Shown here in pieces: positions 9,431 to 17,756 of a stretch of DNA of 64,000 nt; position 1 is the stretch's first letter; the number at the start of each line of letters is the position of its first letter. A model generated the notes under the pieces. That model was not told the DNA's origin. It made no database searches and worked only from the letters and a program-made list of their open reading frames with translations. Location: the NCBI RefSeq assembly GCF_026342405.1, contig NZ_JAPEMU010000001.1:9114001-9178000 (forward strand). The letters run 5' to 3'. This DNA comes from Kitasatospora sp. NBC_00240. GTDB lineage: Bacteria > Actinomycetota > Actinomycetes > Streptomycetales > Streptomycetaceae. The translations under genes were made by a program, and so were the position numbers.

Positions 9431-9449
9431 GCGTGCGGCACGGCCGGGG

Positions 9450-9953
9450 TCAGTGGGTGTCGTGGTCCTCCGAGAAGGCCTCGCGCAGCCGGGACTCCTC
9501 CTCCGCCGAGAGGTTCGTCTGGATCAACTCCGCGTCCCACCCCTCGAAGGCGATCCGGATCCGGTCCAGCACCGCGTCGGAGCTCAGCACGAACAACGCC
9601 GACGTCCCGGGCGTGACGCTCTCGCGCACCTGCCGGATGAAGTCCTCGTCGATGCCGCCGGCCTTGGCGAGTGTGCCGCCGAGGGCGCCGAAAGCCGCCC
9701 CGACGGCGATACCGAGGATGGGCACCAGGAAGATCACTCCGAAGAGCATCCCCCAGAACGCCCCGCCGAGGGCGCCCCGCCCGGTGAGGTTGGCCAGGTG
9801 CCGGGTTCTGGGCTTCTTGGCGCCCTCCGGCCAGTTCACCACCGCGCCGTCCTGCACCGTGATCAGCTGCTGCTGGTGCAGCTCCTTGAGGCTCTCCAGG
9901 GCGGCATCGGCCCCGGTCGGGGTGGGGAAGCGCCACACCGTCAGGGTTGGCAT
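9450..9953 (-). CDS. DUF1269 family membrane-associated protein
   Basis: 167 residues starting MPTLTVWRFPTPTGADAAL, ATG at 9951-9953 behind GGAGA. A short alpha/beta start (ALESLKELHQQQLITVQDGAVV) is followed by a Gly-rich hydrophobic hairpin (FWGMLFGVIFLVPILGIAVG) and an acidic tail. This is the DUF1269 organisation. No enzymatic motif; general stress or membrane role is only an inference. Confidence 0.85.
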   Translation of the reverse strand: MPTLTVWRFPTPTGADAALESLKELHQQQLITVQDGAVVNWPEGAKKPRTRHLANLTGRGALGGAFWGMLFGVIFLVPILGIAVGAAFGALGGTLAKAGGIDEDFIRQVRESVTPGTSALFVLSSDAVLDRIRIAFEGWDAELIQTNLSAEEESRLREAFSEDHDTH

Positions 9954-10154
9954 CACGGTCTCCGATCTCCGGGCGGTCAGGGGTTCGCGCGCCTTCATCG
10001 TCGAATCCCCCGGTGGCCCCCGCTCCGTGCGGAGCCCGAAAGGGTGAGCGGCGGGCAGGGCAGCGGGGCGTGCGCCGGCCGACACCCGGCCGATGGCCGG
10101 ATGTGACAGAACCAGGTCGTTGCGGACGCCCCGGCGCGGCGCGAGGATCAGGAC

Positions 10155-11174
10155 ATGGCCGATCCCCGTACAGTCCTCGTCGCCGCCTTCCCGGGCGTCG
10201 AACTGCTCGACGTCACCGGGCCCGCCGAGGTGTTCTCCATCGCCTCGCGGCTGATCACGTCCGGCGGGCGCGGCTACCGGGTGCTGATCGCCGCTCCTCG
10301 GCAGGGCGAGCTGACGACCTCCTCGGGCGTCCGGCTGGTGGCCGACCTGGCACTGGAGGACGTGCCCGCGGGCGTCGACACGCTGCTGGTGTCGGGCGCG
10401 ATGGAGATGACGGCGGGGCGGGTGGAGGCGGTGGTCGACCCGGCGGTGACGGCCTGGCTCCGCGAGGCCGCACCGGGGGCCCGCAGGGTGGCCGGGCTGT
10501 GCGCGGGAGCCCACATCCTGGCCGCGGCCGGGCTGCTGGACGGCCTGCCGGCGACGACGCACTGGCTGACCGCCGACCAGCTGGCCGCCGCCCATCCGCT
10601 CGTCGCGGTCGACCCGGACCCGATCTTCCTCCGGGCCGGGCGGGTGTGGACCTGCGCCGGGGTCACGGCGGTGCTGGACCTGGCGCTGGCGATGGTGGCC
10701 GAGGACCACGGGCAGGAACTGGCGCTGAACACCGCCCGCGCGATGGTGATGTACGTCAAACGAGCCGGCGGGCAGAGCCAGTTCAGCGTGCCGTTGTCCC
10801 TTCAGGACTCGGCCGACGACCGGATCGAGGACCTGCTCCGCTGGATCGACGAGCACCTGGCCGAGGAACTGCCGCTGCCTGTGCTGGCCGAGCATCTCCA
10901 TGTGAGTGTCCGCCACTTCTCCCGGCTCTTCCGCCGCCGCACCGGCCGGACTCCGGCCGACTACCTGGAGGCCGCCCGGCTGGAGGCCGCGCGGCGGCTC
11001 CTGGAGGAGAGCGAGCGCCCGCTGGTGGGCATCGCCGCCGGCACGGGCCTCGGCTCCGTCGAGACCCTGCACCGGGTCTTCCGCAAACGGCTGGGAACCA
11101 CCCCGGCCGAGTACCGGCGGCGCTTCCGGTCGCCCGACGCACCTGCCGGTCCGCCGGCCCGTCCCACGCTCTGA
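10155..11174 (+). CDS. GlxA-family AraC-type transcriptional regulator
   Basis: 339 residues. The N-terminal DJ-1/PfpI-like sensing domain (about 1-185) has the typical VAGLCAGAHILAAAGLLDG motif with its conserved Cys. The C-terminal AraC double helix-turn-helix spans about 235-330 (LHVSVRHFSRLFRRRTG, VETLHRVFRKRLGTTPAEY). Likely controls the MBL-fold hydrolase 240 bp downstream or its own promoter. Divergent from the DUF1269 gene with a 200-bp shared intergenic region. Confidence 0.92.
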   Translation: MADPRTVLVAAFPGVELLDVTGPAEVFSIASRLITSGGRGYRVLIAAPRQGELTTSSGVRLVADLALEDVPAGVDTLLVSGAMEMTAGRVEAVVDPAVTAWLREAAPGARRVAGLCAGAHILAAAGLLDGLPATTHWLTADQLAAAHPLVAVDPDPIFLRAGRVWTCAGVTAVLDLALAMVAEDHGQELALNTARAMVMYVKRAGGQSQFSVPLSLQDSADDRIEDLLRWIDEHLAEELPLPVLAEHLHVSVRHFSRLFRRRTGRTPADYLEAARLEAARRLLEESERPLVGIAAGTGLGSVETLHRVFRKRLGTTPAEYRRRFRSPDAPAGPPARPTL

Positions 11175-11178
11175 CCTC

Positions 11179-11209
11179 GGCCCGGGCCCGGGCCCGGGCC
11201 CGGGCCCTG
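11179..11209. repeat. GGGCCC hexamer run
   Basis: Four to five tandem GGCCCG hexamers immediately after the GlxA-type gene. Strongly self-complementary, so it may act as a terminator or be a slippage-prone tract. Confidence 0.7.
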
Positions 11210-11413
11210 GCCCGGCCCCGACCCGCGCGCCCGGTCAGCCTTCCCGTGAGCCGGGCTCCTACCAGCCCGCTCCGGCTGTTCCGGCCTGCCGACCCCTGGC
11301 CCGCCCACTCACCGCCCCTGTACGCCCACCTGTGCGGAGCGCCGCTGTCGCGCGCCCCGCGCCACCTCCGCACGCCCGTCCACCGCACCGAACACACTCA
11401 CGACGGAGTACAC

Positions 11414-12190
11414 ATGTCCCGTACGAAGGTCATCGCCATCCCGGTCCTCGGCAAGCACGCCGTCAACGCCCACCTGCTGCTGGGCCGACACCCGGTGCTC
11501 GTCGACGCCGGGACCCCGGGCAGTGCCGGGCGGATCCTCGACGCCGTCACCCGCAACGGCGTCGACCCGGCCGACCTGCGGCTGATCGTCATCACCCACG
11601 GGCACCTCGACCACTTCGGATCCGCCGCCGAGCTCCACCGGCTCACCGGTGCCCCCGTGGCCGGCCATGTCGCCGACCTGGGGCAGTACCGCACCGGGCG
11701 GGTCCGGGAGCCGTACCTGCCGACCGGCCCGATGGGACGCCTGATGGACCGCAACCGCAAACTCCACGAGACCGTCGAGCCGTTCGAGCCGGGGGTGCTC
11801 CTCGACGGTGAGCTGCCGCTGCACGACTTCGGCGTCGACGCCCGGATCATGCCGACCCCCGGGCACACCGCCGGCTCCGTCTCCGTCCTCACCGACGACG
11901 GCGACCTGGTGGCCGGAGACCTGATCGCCAACTCCTTCATGGGCCTCGTCCCGGGCCGCCCCGCCAACCCGCCCTTCCACGACGACCCGCGACGCAACCT
12001 CGCCAGCCTGCGCGCGATGCTCGAACTGAGGCCCACCCGGCTGCACGTCGGCCACGGGATCCCGCTCGACCCCGAGCGCGTCCGCGACTGGGCCACGCGC
12101 GAGCAGCGGCGCCTCGACAGGGCGGCTGCCGCCGGCCGCCTGCGCAGCCGGCCGGGCACGAGCCGCCGTCCGATACGGCGCTCGCGATGA
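11414..12190 (+). CDS. MBL-fold metallo-hydrolase
   Basis: 258 residues. The metal-ligand motif ITHGHLDHFGSAAEL (HxHxDH) is intact, followed by PTPGHTAGSVS, GDLVAGDLI and LHVGHG, which supply the other zinc-site histidines and aspartate. It resembles small glyoxalase II-like MBL hydrolases; substrate unknown. The ATG at 11414 follows CGGAG. Often paired with regulators such as the upstream GlxA-type gene. Basic C-terminal tail. Confidence 0.88.
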   Translation: MSRTKVIAIPVLGKHAVNAHLLLGRHPVLVDAGTPGSAGRILDAVTRNGVDPADLRLIVITHGHLDHFGSAAELHRLTGAPVAGHVADLGQYRTGRVREPYLPTGPMGRLMDRNRKLHETVEPFEPGVLLDGELPLHDFGVDARIMPTPGHTAGSVSVLTDDGDLVAGDLIANSFMGLVPGRPANPPFHDDPRRNLASLRAMLELRPTRLHVGHGIPLDPERVRDWATREQRRLDRAAAAGRLRSRPGTSRRPIRRSR

Positions 12191-12331
12191 CGGTGGGCCT
12201 GGCCGTCGCGTTGCCGATCGTGTCGACGGCCGCCGTCACGTCCGGGCGGCCGGGGGGTCGGATGGGGCGCCGGTGCTGACCGCGCTGGTCCTGACGGGCG
12301 CCGTGGCGCTCCGCCTCTGGCCGAGCTGACC
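12187..12331 (+). pseudogene. possible frameshifted tiny membrane protein
   Basis: An ATG overlaps the MBL stop (ATGA) and reads MTVGLAVALPIVSTAAVTSG before stopping at about 12280. A second hydrophobic run (VLTALVLTGAVALRLWPS) follows in another frame. Joined by one frameshift near 12245 they would form a two-helix protein. Weak call based only on the hydrophobic pattern and the start/stop overlap. Confidence 0.2.
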
Positions 12332-12574
12332 CGGGCCGGGGGCGTCGTGCCGGGCAGCGCTGCCCGGTCATGGCAGACCCGACCCTGGAAGACCCGGTCA
12401 TGGAAGACCCGGCGCTGGATGTCCGCCCGGCTTCGCCGATCGCCAACGAGCGGGACGATTCGTCGCCGGTAGGACCGAACCGCGTGGCCTGACCCTCAGG
12501 AAGCCCGACAGGGCAGCGGGCAAGGGAACCCGACTGCCTGGCCGTCTCGTTGACCGTCCCGGAAAGGGCAACAG
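12332..12574. other. intergenic stretch with short imperfect repeats
   Basis: Bases 12360-12420 repeat the element gacccggtcatggaagacccgg imperfectly (CCCGGTCATGG twice). No coding signal recognised. The phosphatase promoter is presumably near 12500-12560. Confidence 0.4.
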
Positions 12575-13087
12575 ATGAAGACACGTCAGAGGGAGCGCGA
12601 TGCCCCCGAACCGCAGGCGCCGTGGAACGAGATCACGCCGGGGCTCTGGATGGGTGGACACTTCTGGGCCGGTCCGGGAGGCCGGACGCGGAGTGCTGTC
12701 GCCGACGCCGAATTCGACCTCGTCGTCAGCCTGTTCACCCGAGCAGGCCATGGACCGCACCCCCGCGTCGAGCATCTGGTCGGTGAGATCCCGGACAGTC
12801 CGCTCACGGCCGAGCAGATCCGCACGGTCCAGCGGCTGGCCATGGCCACCGCAAAGGCCGTGCACGACGATCGCGCGGTCCTCGTGCGATGCCACTCGGG
12901 CTACAACCGCTCCGGGCTGGTCGTCGCACAGACCCTCGTCGAGCTGGGCCAGGAGCCCGCCGCAGCCGTTGATCTCGTCCGGCGCAGACGATCACCGTGG
13001 GCCCTGAACAACCGGACCTTCGAGCAGTACCTCACCATCGGCCTGGACATCGCGGCCCTCCTGACCGGACTCGAAGGTCCCGTCTGA
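12575..13087 (+). CDS. dual-specificity-type protein phosphatase
   Basis: 170 residues. LVRCHSGYNRSGLVVAQTL is the CX5R P-loop of cysteine-dependent phosphatases, with the nucleophilic Cys and binding Arg in place. The start WNEITPGLWMGGHFW and a C-terminal SPWALNNRTFEQYL fit small DSP-like proteins. A general-acid Asp may be in FDLVVSLF or EIPDSPL. Converges with the Ser/Thr kinase at 13117, 29 bp away, which could make a kinase/phosphatase pair, though they are on opposite strands. Confidence 0.87.
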   Translation: MKTRQRERDAPEPQAPWNEITPGLWMGGHFWAGPGGRTRSAVADAEFDLVVSLFTRAGHGPHPRVEHLVGEIPDSPLTAEQIRTVQRLAMATAKAVHDDRAVLVRCHSGYNRSGLVVAQTLVELGQEPAAAVDLVRRRRSPWALNNRTFEQYLTIGLDIAALLTGLEGPV

Positions 13088-13116
13088 CCGACCGCCCCCG
13101 AGGTTGACGAGCAGGC

Positions 13117-14850
13117 TCAGCCGTCCTGGCGGTAGTAGTCCATGGAGATCCGCACCGCGCCGTCCTCGGCGCCGGCGGCGAGCACCCGGACGACGGCGAT
13201 GTCGTGGCCCGCGCGGCTGCGGACGCAGAAGGCGCGGCCGGCGCCCAGGGTGGTGAACGGCAATGCCGTGGCGGGCCGGCTCTCGATGCCCTTGACGCAG
13301 TCCTCGGGGGTCAGCCGGCCGCCCGGGGCGATGAAGGTGTCGCTGTCCTCGGGGACGAAGAACTCGGTGGCGCTGCGCCCCAGGTACCAGGTCGCGTTCT
13401 CCTGCGGGGCCACCCGGCCGGCCTTGATGTCGAACTCGTACGAGGGGTCGGGCGAGGTCAGTTCGACCTCTGCGTACACCGGCGTGAAGCCGGGGCCGGC
13501 GGTGGGCGCGGTCGGGGTGGAGAGCGGTGTGCTCGGGGCCGTCGTCGTCGGCGCGGCGGGCGGCGCGGTGGTCGGCGCGGTGGTCGGCACGTCGTCGACG
13601 GTGTCGGCGCCGGCGGAGTCGTCACCGAGCGGGGTCAGCAGGAGGGCGGTCGCTCCGACGGCGCCGATCAGCAGGGCGGCGGTCGCGGTGAGGGCCGTCC
13701 GCCGGCGTCCGGAGCCCCGGTGCCGGTCGCGGCCGTGGTCGAGCCCCGGCTCGTCGGCGGGTGCGGGTGCGGGTGCGGGTCCGGGAGCAGGTGCGGGTGC
13801 GGGAGCGAGCGCCGTGGCCGGGGTGAGGGCGGTGGGGGCCTCGGCCGTCGCGGCCCGGATCGGGTCGAGGGTGGTGGCCGGTCCGGTCGGGGCGGGTCCG
13901 GCGGCGTTCGTTCCGGCGATGGCCGTGGGCAGGTCGGCGCGGCGCCGGATCTCGGTGCTGACCGGGTGCGGCAGCCAGTCGTCGGCGAACCGCAGGTGTC
14001 CGCCCACCGCGGCGTGGCTGCGGGCGGACTCGATGATCTGCAGGGTGCCGGGGCGCCGCGCGGGGTCCTTGGCCAGGCACTGGCGGAGCAGCGGGCGCAG
14101 GCCGGCCGGCACCCGGGAGAAGTCCGGGTCCTCGTGCACCGCGCGGTACATGGTGGCGGACTCGGGTCCGCCGCCGAACGGCGGCGTGCCGGTGCTGACG
14201 TAGAAGGCGAGCGCGCCCAGGGCGAAGACGTCGGTGGCCGGGCCGGCGGGCTGCCCGAGGACCTGCTCCGGCGCCATGAAGCCGGGGGAGCCGATCCGCA
14301 GGCCGGTCGAGGTGAGCGCGCTGGTGTCGGCGGCCCGGGCGATGCCGAAGTCGATGACCCGCGGGCCGTCGGCGGCGATCAGGACGTTGGCGGGCTTCAG
14401 GTCGCGGTGCACCACGTCCGTCGCGTGGATCGCCTGCAGCGCCTCGGCGATGCCGGCGATGATCAGCAGGACGGTCCGCTCCGGGAGGGCGCCGAACCGG
14501 TCCACCACCTGCTGCAGCGAGGGGCCGGCCACGTACGCGGTGGCGAGCCACGGCTGGGCGGCGTCGACGCCGGAGTCGACCACCTGCGCGGTGTAGAGCC
14601 CGTGGATGCGGCGCGCGCTGGCCACCTCGCGGGCGAACCGGTGCCGGAACTCCGTGTCCTCGGCCAGCTCCGGCCGGACGACCTTGATGGCCACCGGCCG
14701 GCCGCCCCTGGTGTACGACAGGTAGACCCGTCCCATCCCGCCCGCACCCAGCCGGGCGAACACGCGGTAGCCGCCCACCTCGCGGGGATCGTCCGCGGAG
14801 AGCGGTTGAAAGGTCGAGGGCAGCGGGACCGTGCGGTCTCCAGTGGTCAC
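13117..14850 (-). CDS. transmembrane Ser/Thr protein kinase (PknB/Hanks type)
   Basis: 577 residues, GTG start behind GGAGG. Kinase domain about 28-285: glycine loop LGAGGMGRVY, Lys56 in VAIKVV, catalytic loop HRDLKPAN (Asp150), DFG at 167-169, GSPGFMAPE activation segment. A Pro/Ala-repeat linker (about 320-370) leads to one transmembrane helix (TALTATAALLIGAVGATALLL), a Thr/Pro spacer and an extracellular domain with two cysteines (PEDCVKG, RAFCVRS), probably a sensor. No PASTA repeats. Confidence 0.93.
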   Translation of the reverse strand: MTTGDRTVPLPSTFQPLSADDPREVGGYRVFARLGAGGMGRVYLSYTRGGRPVAIKVVRPELAEDTEFRHRFAREVASARRIHGLYTAQVVDSGVDAAQPWLATAYVAGPSLQQVVDRFGALPERTVLLIIAGIAEALQAIHATDVVHRDLKPANVLIAADGPRVIDFGIARAADTSALTSTGLRIGSPGFMAPEQVLGQPAGPATDVFALGALAFYVSTGTPPFGGGPESATMYRAVHEDPDFSRVPAGLRPLLRQCLAKDPARRPGTLQIIESARSHAAVGGHLRFADDWLPHPVSTEIRRRADLPTAIAGTNAAGPAPTGPATTLDPIRAATAEAPTALTPATALAPAPAPAPGPAPAPAPADEPGLDHGRDRHRGSGRRRTALTATAALLIGAVGATALLLTPLGDDSAGADTVDDVPTTAPTTAPPAAPTTTAPSTPLSTPTAPTAGPGFTPVYAEVELTSPDPSYEFDIKAGRVAPQENATWYLGRSATEFFVPEDSDTFIAPGGRLTPEDCVKGIESRPATALPFTTLGAGRAFCVRSRAGHDIAVVRVLAAGAEDGAVRISMDYYRQDG

Positions 14851-15087
14851 GATGGCCTCCGGCGGCTCGGGGGTGGTCGGGCGGGTCGGCGCGGTGCCAC
14901 GGGTCGGCGCGGTCCTGCGGGGACCGGTGCCGGTACTCGGACGGGCCCGGCCCGGGCGGCCGGCTGTGGTGCGGATGCCCGGAGGGGAGTCCTGGCACCG
15001 CCGGGAGGTTCCCGCGCCGCGTGGTACCGCCCCGAGCGGCGGGGCCGCGTCGAGGCAGCCGTGTCGGGCTGACTGGAGGCACTCTAG

Positions 15088-15107
15088 CCGACTGTAATTT
15101 CAGTCAG
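15088..15107. promoter_or_regulatory. class A TetR operator, upstream of TetR-1
   Basis: Reads CCGACTGTA-AT-TTCAGTCAG: 8 of 9 bases of the right arm and 6 of 9 of the left match the class A consensus. It lies 48 bp before the TetR-1 start, suggesting autoregulation. TAATTT inside it could serve as a -10. Confidence 0.65.
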
Positions 15108-15154
15108 CTCCGAGGGTTCTGTCCAGGTGGGGCCACCGGGTAGGGTGTTGCCCC

Positions 15155-15736
15155 GTGGCAGACCGTAGAACCTCGATCATGGAAGCGGCCGCGCGGGTCA
15201 TTGCCCGACGCGGGGTCCGCGGGCTGCGCGTGGAGGAGTTGGCGGCCGAGGCCGGTGTGTCCACGGCGCTGATCTACTACCACTTCAAGGACCGCACCGG
15301 CATTCTCCGGGCAACACTGGAGTTCATCAGCGACCGCGCCGAGCGCTACACCACGCAGCGCGAGCCCGGGGCCCCGCCGCTGGACGCCAGGGCGGAGCTG
15401 GAGCAGACGCTGCTGCTGGAGTTCCAGGACTCGCCCGAGGTGCGGGAGAACAGCACCGCCTGGGGGGAGCTGCGGGCGAGTGCGGTGTTCGAGCCCGACC
15501 TGCGGGAGGACCTGGCCCGGTCCACGCTGATCTGGGTCCAGGAGGTCGCGGAACTGCTCGGCAGGGTCCGGCCGATGGGCGGCGCGGCGGCCCTCGCCGG
15601 GTCGGCCGAACGTCTGACCGCGCTGCTCGAAGGGCTGAGTGTGCGCTGGCTGAGCGGCAGCCTGCCGTTGTCCCACGCGCGTGAACTGATGGCCGGCGCG
15701 ATCGAGGGCGAGCTGGAGATGCTGGGCCGTCGCTAG
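15155..15736 (+). CDS. TetR-family regulator TetR-1
   Basis: 193 residues from a GTG. The N-terminal helix-turn-helix is clear: IMEAAARVIARRGVRGLRVEELAAEAGVSTALIYYHFKDR. The ligand domain (about 60-190) is very close to TetR-2 at 21390, with shared runs such as LEFISDRA.RYT, VRENSTAWGELRASAVF and LTALLEGLSVRWLSGSLPL, so the two are paralogs that probably read the same class A operator. It heads the PAD cluster; PAD1 follows 650 bp downstream on the same strand. Confidence 0.95.
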   Translation: MADRRTSIMEAAARVIARRGVRGLRVEELAAEAGVSTALIYYHFKDRTGILRATLEFISDRAERYTTQREPGAPPLDARAELEQTLLLEFQDSPEVRENSTAWGELRASAVFEPDLREDLARSTLIWVQEVAELLGRVRPMGGAAALAGSAERLTALLEGLSVRWLSGSLPLSHARELMAGAIEGELEMLGRR

Positions 15737-16382
15737 GCCGGGACGACTCCGCGCGTCCGCGGGTGCTGCCCGGGTGCGGCTCGGGTGTCGCGGTACGCGC
15801 CCGCCATGTTCGTAGGTCCAGGGCGTTCGTGGGTCCAGGGCGAGGTCGGCCGTGCGGCCTGCCACTGACCGGGCGCCCTGCGGTGTTCCCCGCGTCCGGC
15901 GCGGCTGCGCCTGGGCACCCCCCGGCCGTGGTCGGCCTCGCGCCCGCGTTCTCGGCCGCGACGTACGGCCGCGCGGCTGTTCCGGGTTCGTCACGGCCGT
16001 GACCGGCCCCCTGCTCGGGCGTCCACGCCGTCGATCCCGCTGGTCACGAGTGGCGTGCGCCGCCGGGCCGGCGGCCTGCCGCCCGGGCATGGCCGGCCTT
16101 CCGACGACGTGGGAGCCCTCTGAGGTCGTTCTTGACTGAATTTTCAGTCAATGCGACAGTGTGGATACGGCACGCCCGTCCGGCGACCGCCGTTGGTCCG
16201 TGGTCGGCACGGCCAGGCCGCTCGTACGCCCCACGTACCCGGCCCGGCGGCCGTGCCGAGCGCCTCCGCCCGCCGTCCCGGCGGACGGCCGCCCGGCGAC
16301 CCGGGCGTACGGCCGTCCGCCGGGGCGGCGCCGGGGCGGCGCTTCCGGCCAGGCGCAGGCGATACTTGATCTGGAGACTCCT
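15737..16382. other. TetR-1/PAD1 intergenic region with PAD1 promoter
   Basis: Extremely GC-rich except for the class A operator at 16132-16151. No convincing gene. An ORF starting MRQCG right after the operator reaches to 14 bp before PAD1, but its Arg/Pro composition looks non-coding. Confidence 0.5.
16132..16151 (+). promoter_or_regulatory. class A operator with PAD1 promoter
   Basis: TTGACTGAATTTTCAGTCAA: two perfect 9-bp arms separated by 2 bp. The first six bases are a good -35 (TTGACT), and 17 bp later GACAGT (16155-16160) fits a weak -10, so repressor binding would occlude RNA polymerase. A 34-bp stretch (16131-16164) recurs exactly, inverted, at 21068-21101. Confidence 0.85.
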
Positions 16383-17546
16383 ATGAACGACCCCGGCACT
16401 GCGGGACCTTCCCTCGTCGACCGCCTCTTCGGAGCCGGCCCGTCGCGGCGCTCCCTCCTCGGCGCGGTGGGTCTGGGCGCGGCAGGCCTCGCGCTCGGTC
16501 CCCGGGCGGCCGCGGCCGCCCCGTCCGCCAGCGAGCCGCTGCCGCGCTGGTGGGTCCCCGCGGACGATGTGCCGCACGCCCGGACCTGGATGTCCTGGCC
16601 GTCCCGCAAATCCGTCTGGGGGCGCCAGCTGGGCGGCGTGCAGCAGGACATCGCGCTGATCGCCCGGACGATCGCGCGGTTCGAGCCGGTGGTGATGTGC
16701 GCCCCGGACGCCGGGACCGCCGCGGACGCCCGCGCCTGGTGCGGCCCAGAGGTGACGGTCACCGACGCGATCCCCACCGACGACCTGTGGATGCGCGACA
16801 CCGCCCCGGTGTTCCGGCGCAACGGCTACGGCGCGCTGGACGCGGTCGGCCTGAACTTCAACGGGTGGGGCAACAAGCAGACCCACGCCGACGACGCCGA
16901 GGTCGCGCGCGCAATCGCCGACCGCAACCGCCTGCGCTTCGGCACGGCCGACTTCGTGGGCGAGCCCGGGGCGATCGAGACGGACGGTGACGGCACCGTG
17001 ATGGCCACCGAGAGCAGCCTCGTCAACAAGAACCGCAATCGCGGGTGGAGCCGCGCCGAGGTGGAGGACGCGGTGCTGCACGTGTACGGCGCCGACAAGA
17101 TGATCTGGGTGCCCGGCATCAAGGGGCAGGACATCACCGACGACCACATCGACGTCACCTCGCGGTTCGTCCGGCCGGGCGTGGTGATGGTGCAGCTGCC
17201 CCCGGCGGAACGGGGCGACGTCTGGGCCCGCGACGCCCGCCAGCAGTTCGACATCCTCTCCCGCGCGACCGACGCCCGCGGCCGCAGGCTCCAGGTCATC
17301 AAGGTCGACGGCCCTGACACCGTGCGGTCGCGGGACTCGAAGTTCGTCGACTCCTACCTCAACTTCCACCTGGTGAACCGTGCGGTGATCACGGCCCAGT
17401 TCGGCGACCAGGTCAAGGATGCCGCCGCCCGACAGGCGCTGGCCGCGGCCTTCCCCGGCCGGGAGGTCGTCCAGCTCGACGTCGACCGGCTGATGGCCGG
17501 AGGCGGCGGGATCCACTGCTCGACGATGCACGAGCCGCTGCCGTAG
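16383..17546 (+). CDS. PAD1: Tat-exported agmatine deiminase/PAD-family enzyme
   Basis: 387 residues (PF04371-type guanidino deiminase). The twin-arginine signal PSRRSLLGAVGLGAAGLALG ends near AAAAAP (about 46), so a soluble exported enzyme is expected. Catalytic positions are present: Asp139 in DLWMRDT, His255 in TDDHIDV, Cys379 in GGGGIHCST. Such enzymes hydrolyse a guanidinium group to a ureido group plus ammonia without cofactor. Oddity: the usual EGGA loop reads EPGA (194-197). ATG start follows GGAGACTCCT. Predicted TetR-1/2 control through the operator 230 bp upstream. Confidence 0.92.
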   Translation: MNDPGTAGPSLVDRLFGAGPSRRSLLGAVGLGAAGLALGPRAAAAAPSASEPLPRWWVPADDVPHARTWMSWPSRKSVWGRQLGGVQQDIALIARTIARFEPVVMCAPDAGTAADARAWCGPEVTVTDAIPTDDLWMRDTAPVFRRNGYGALDAVGLNFNGWGNKQTHADDAEVARAIADRNRLRFGTADFVGEPGAIETDGDGTVMATESSLVNKNRNRGWSRAEVEDAVLHVYGADKMIWVPGIKGQDITDDHIDVTSRFVRPGVVMVQLPPAERGDVWARDARQQFDILSRATDARGRRLQVIKVDGPDTVRSRDSKFVDSYLNFHLVNRAVITAQFGDQVKDAAARQALAAAFPGREVVQLDVDRLMAGGGGIHCSTMHEPLP

Positions 17547-17756
17547 CCCGGGGCGGTCCCGTCCGGTTCCGTGCCGTCCGGTTCCGTGTCGTCCGGTCCC
17601 GTGCCGCCGGTCATGGGCCGTCCGGTCCTGTGCCCTGCTGCCCTGCCCCTTCCGTGCCGCCTGCCCCTTCCGTCCGGCCCGGTCCCGTCCGCCGGTCGGA
17701 CCGCCTGCGCCACCGCCGTCCGATTGAAGTCACCCCTGCCCCCTCGGAGTTGTCCT

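Noticed and set aside
11179..11209. CRISPR-like or origin-like repeat
   Set aside because: Simple hexamer run without spacers or DnaA boxes; no cas or dnaA genes in the window.
16151..16369. 72-residue ORF starting MRQCG directly after the PAD1 operator, matched by a 73-residue MRQCG ORF (20860-21081) after the tatA-unit operator
   Set aside because: The shared start comes only from the conserved 34-bp promoter. The rest of the two translations is unrelated and Arg/Pro-rich, and the predicted transcription starts lie downstream of the ATGs.
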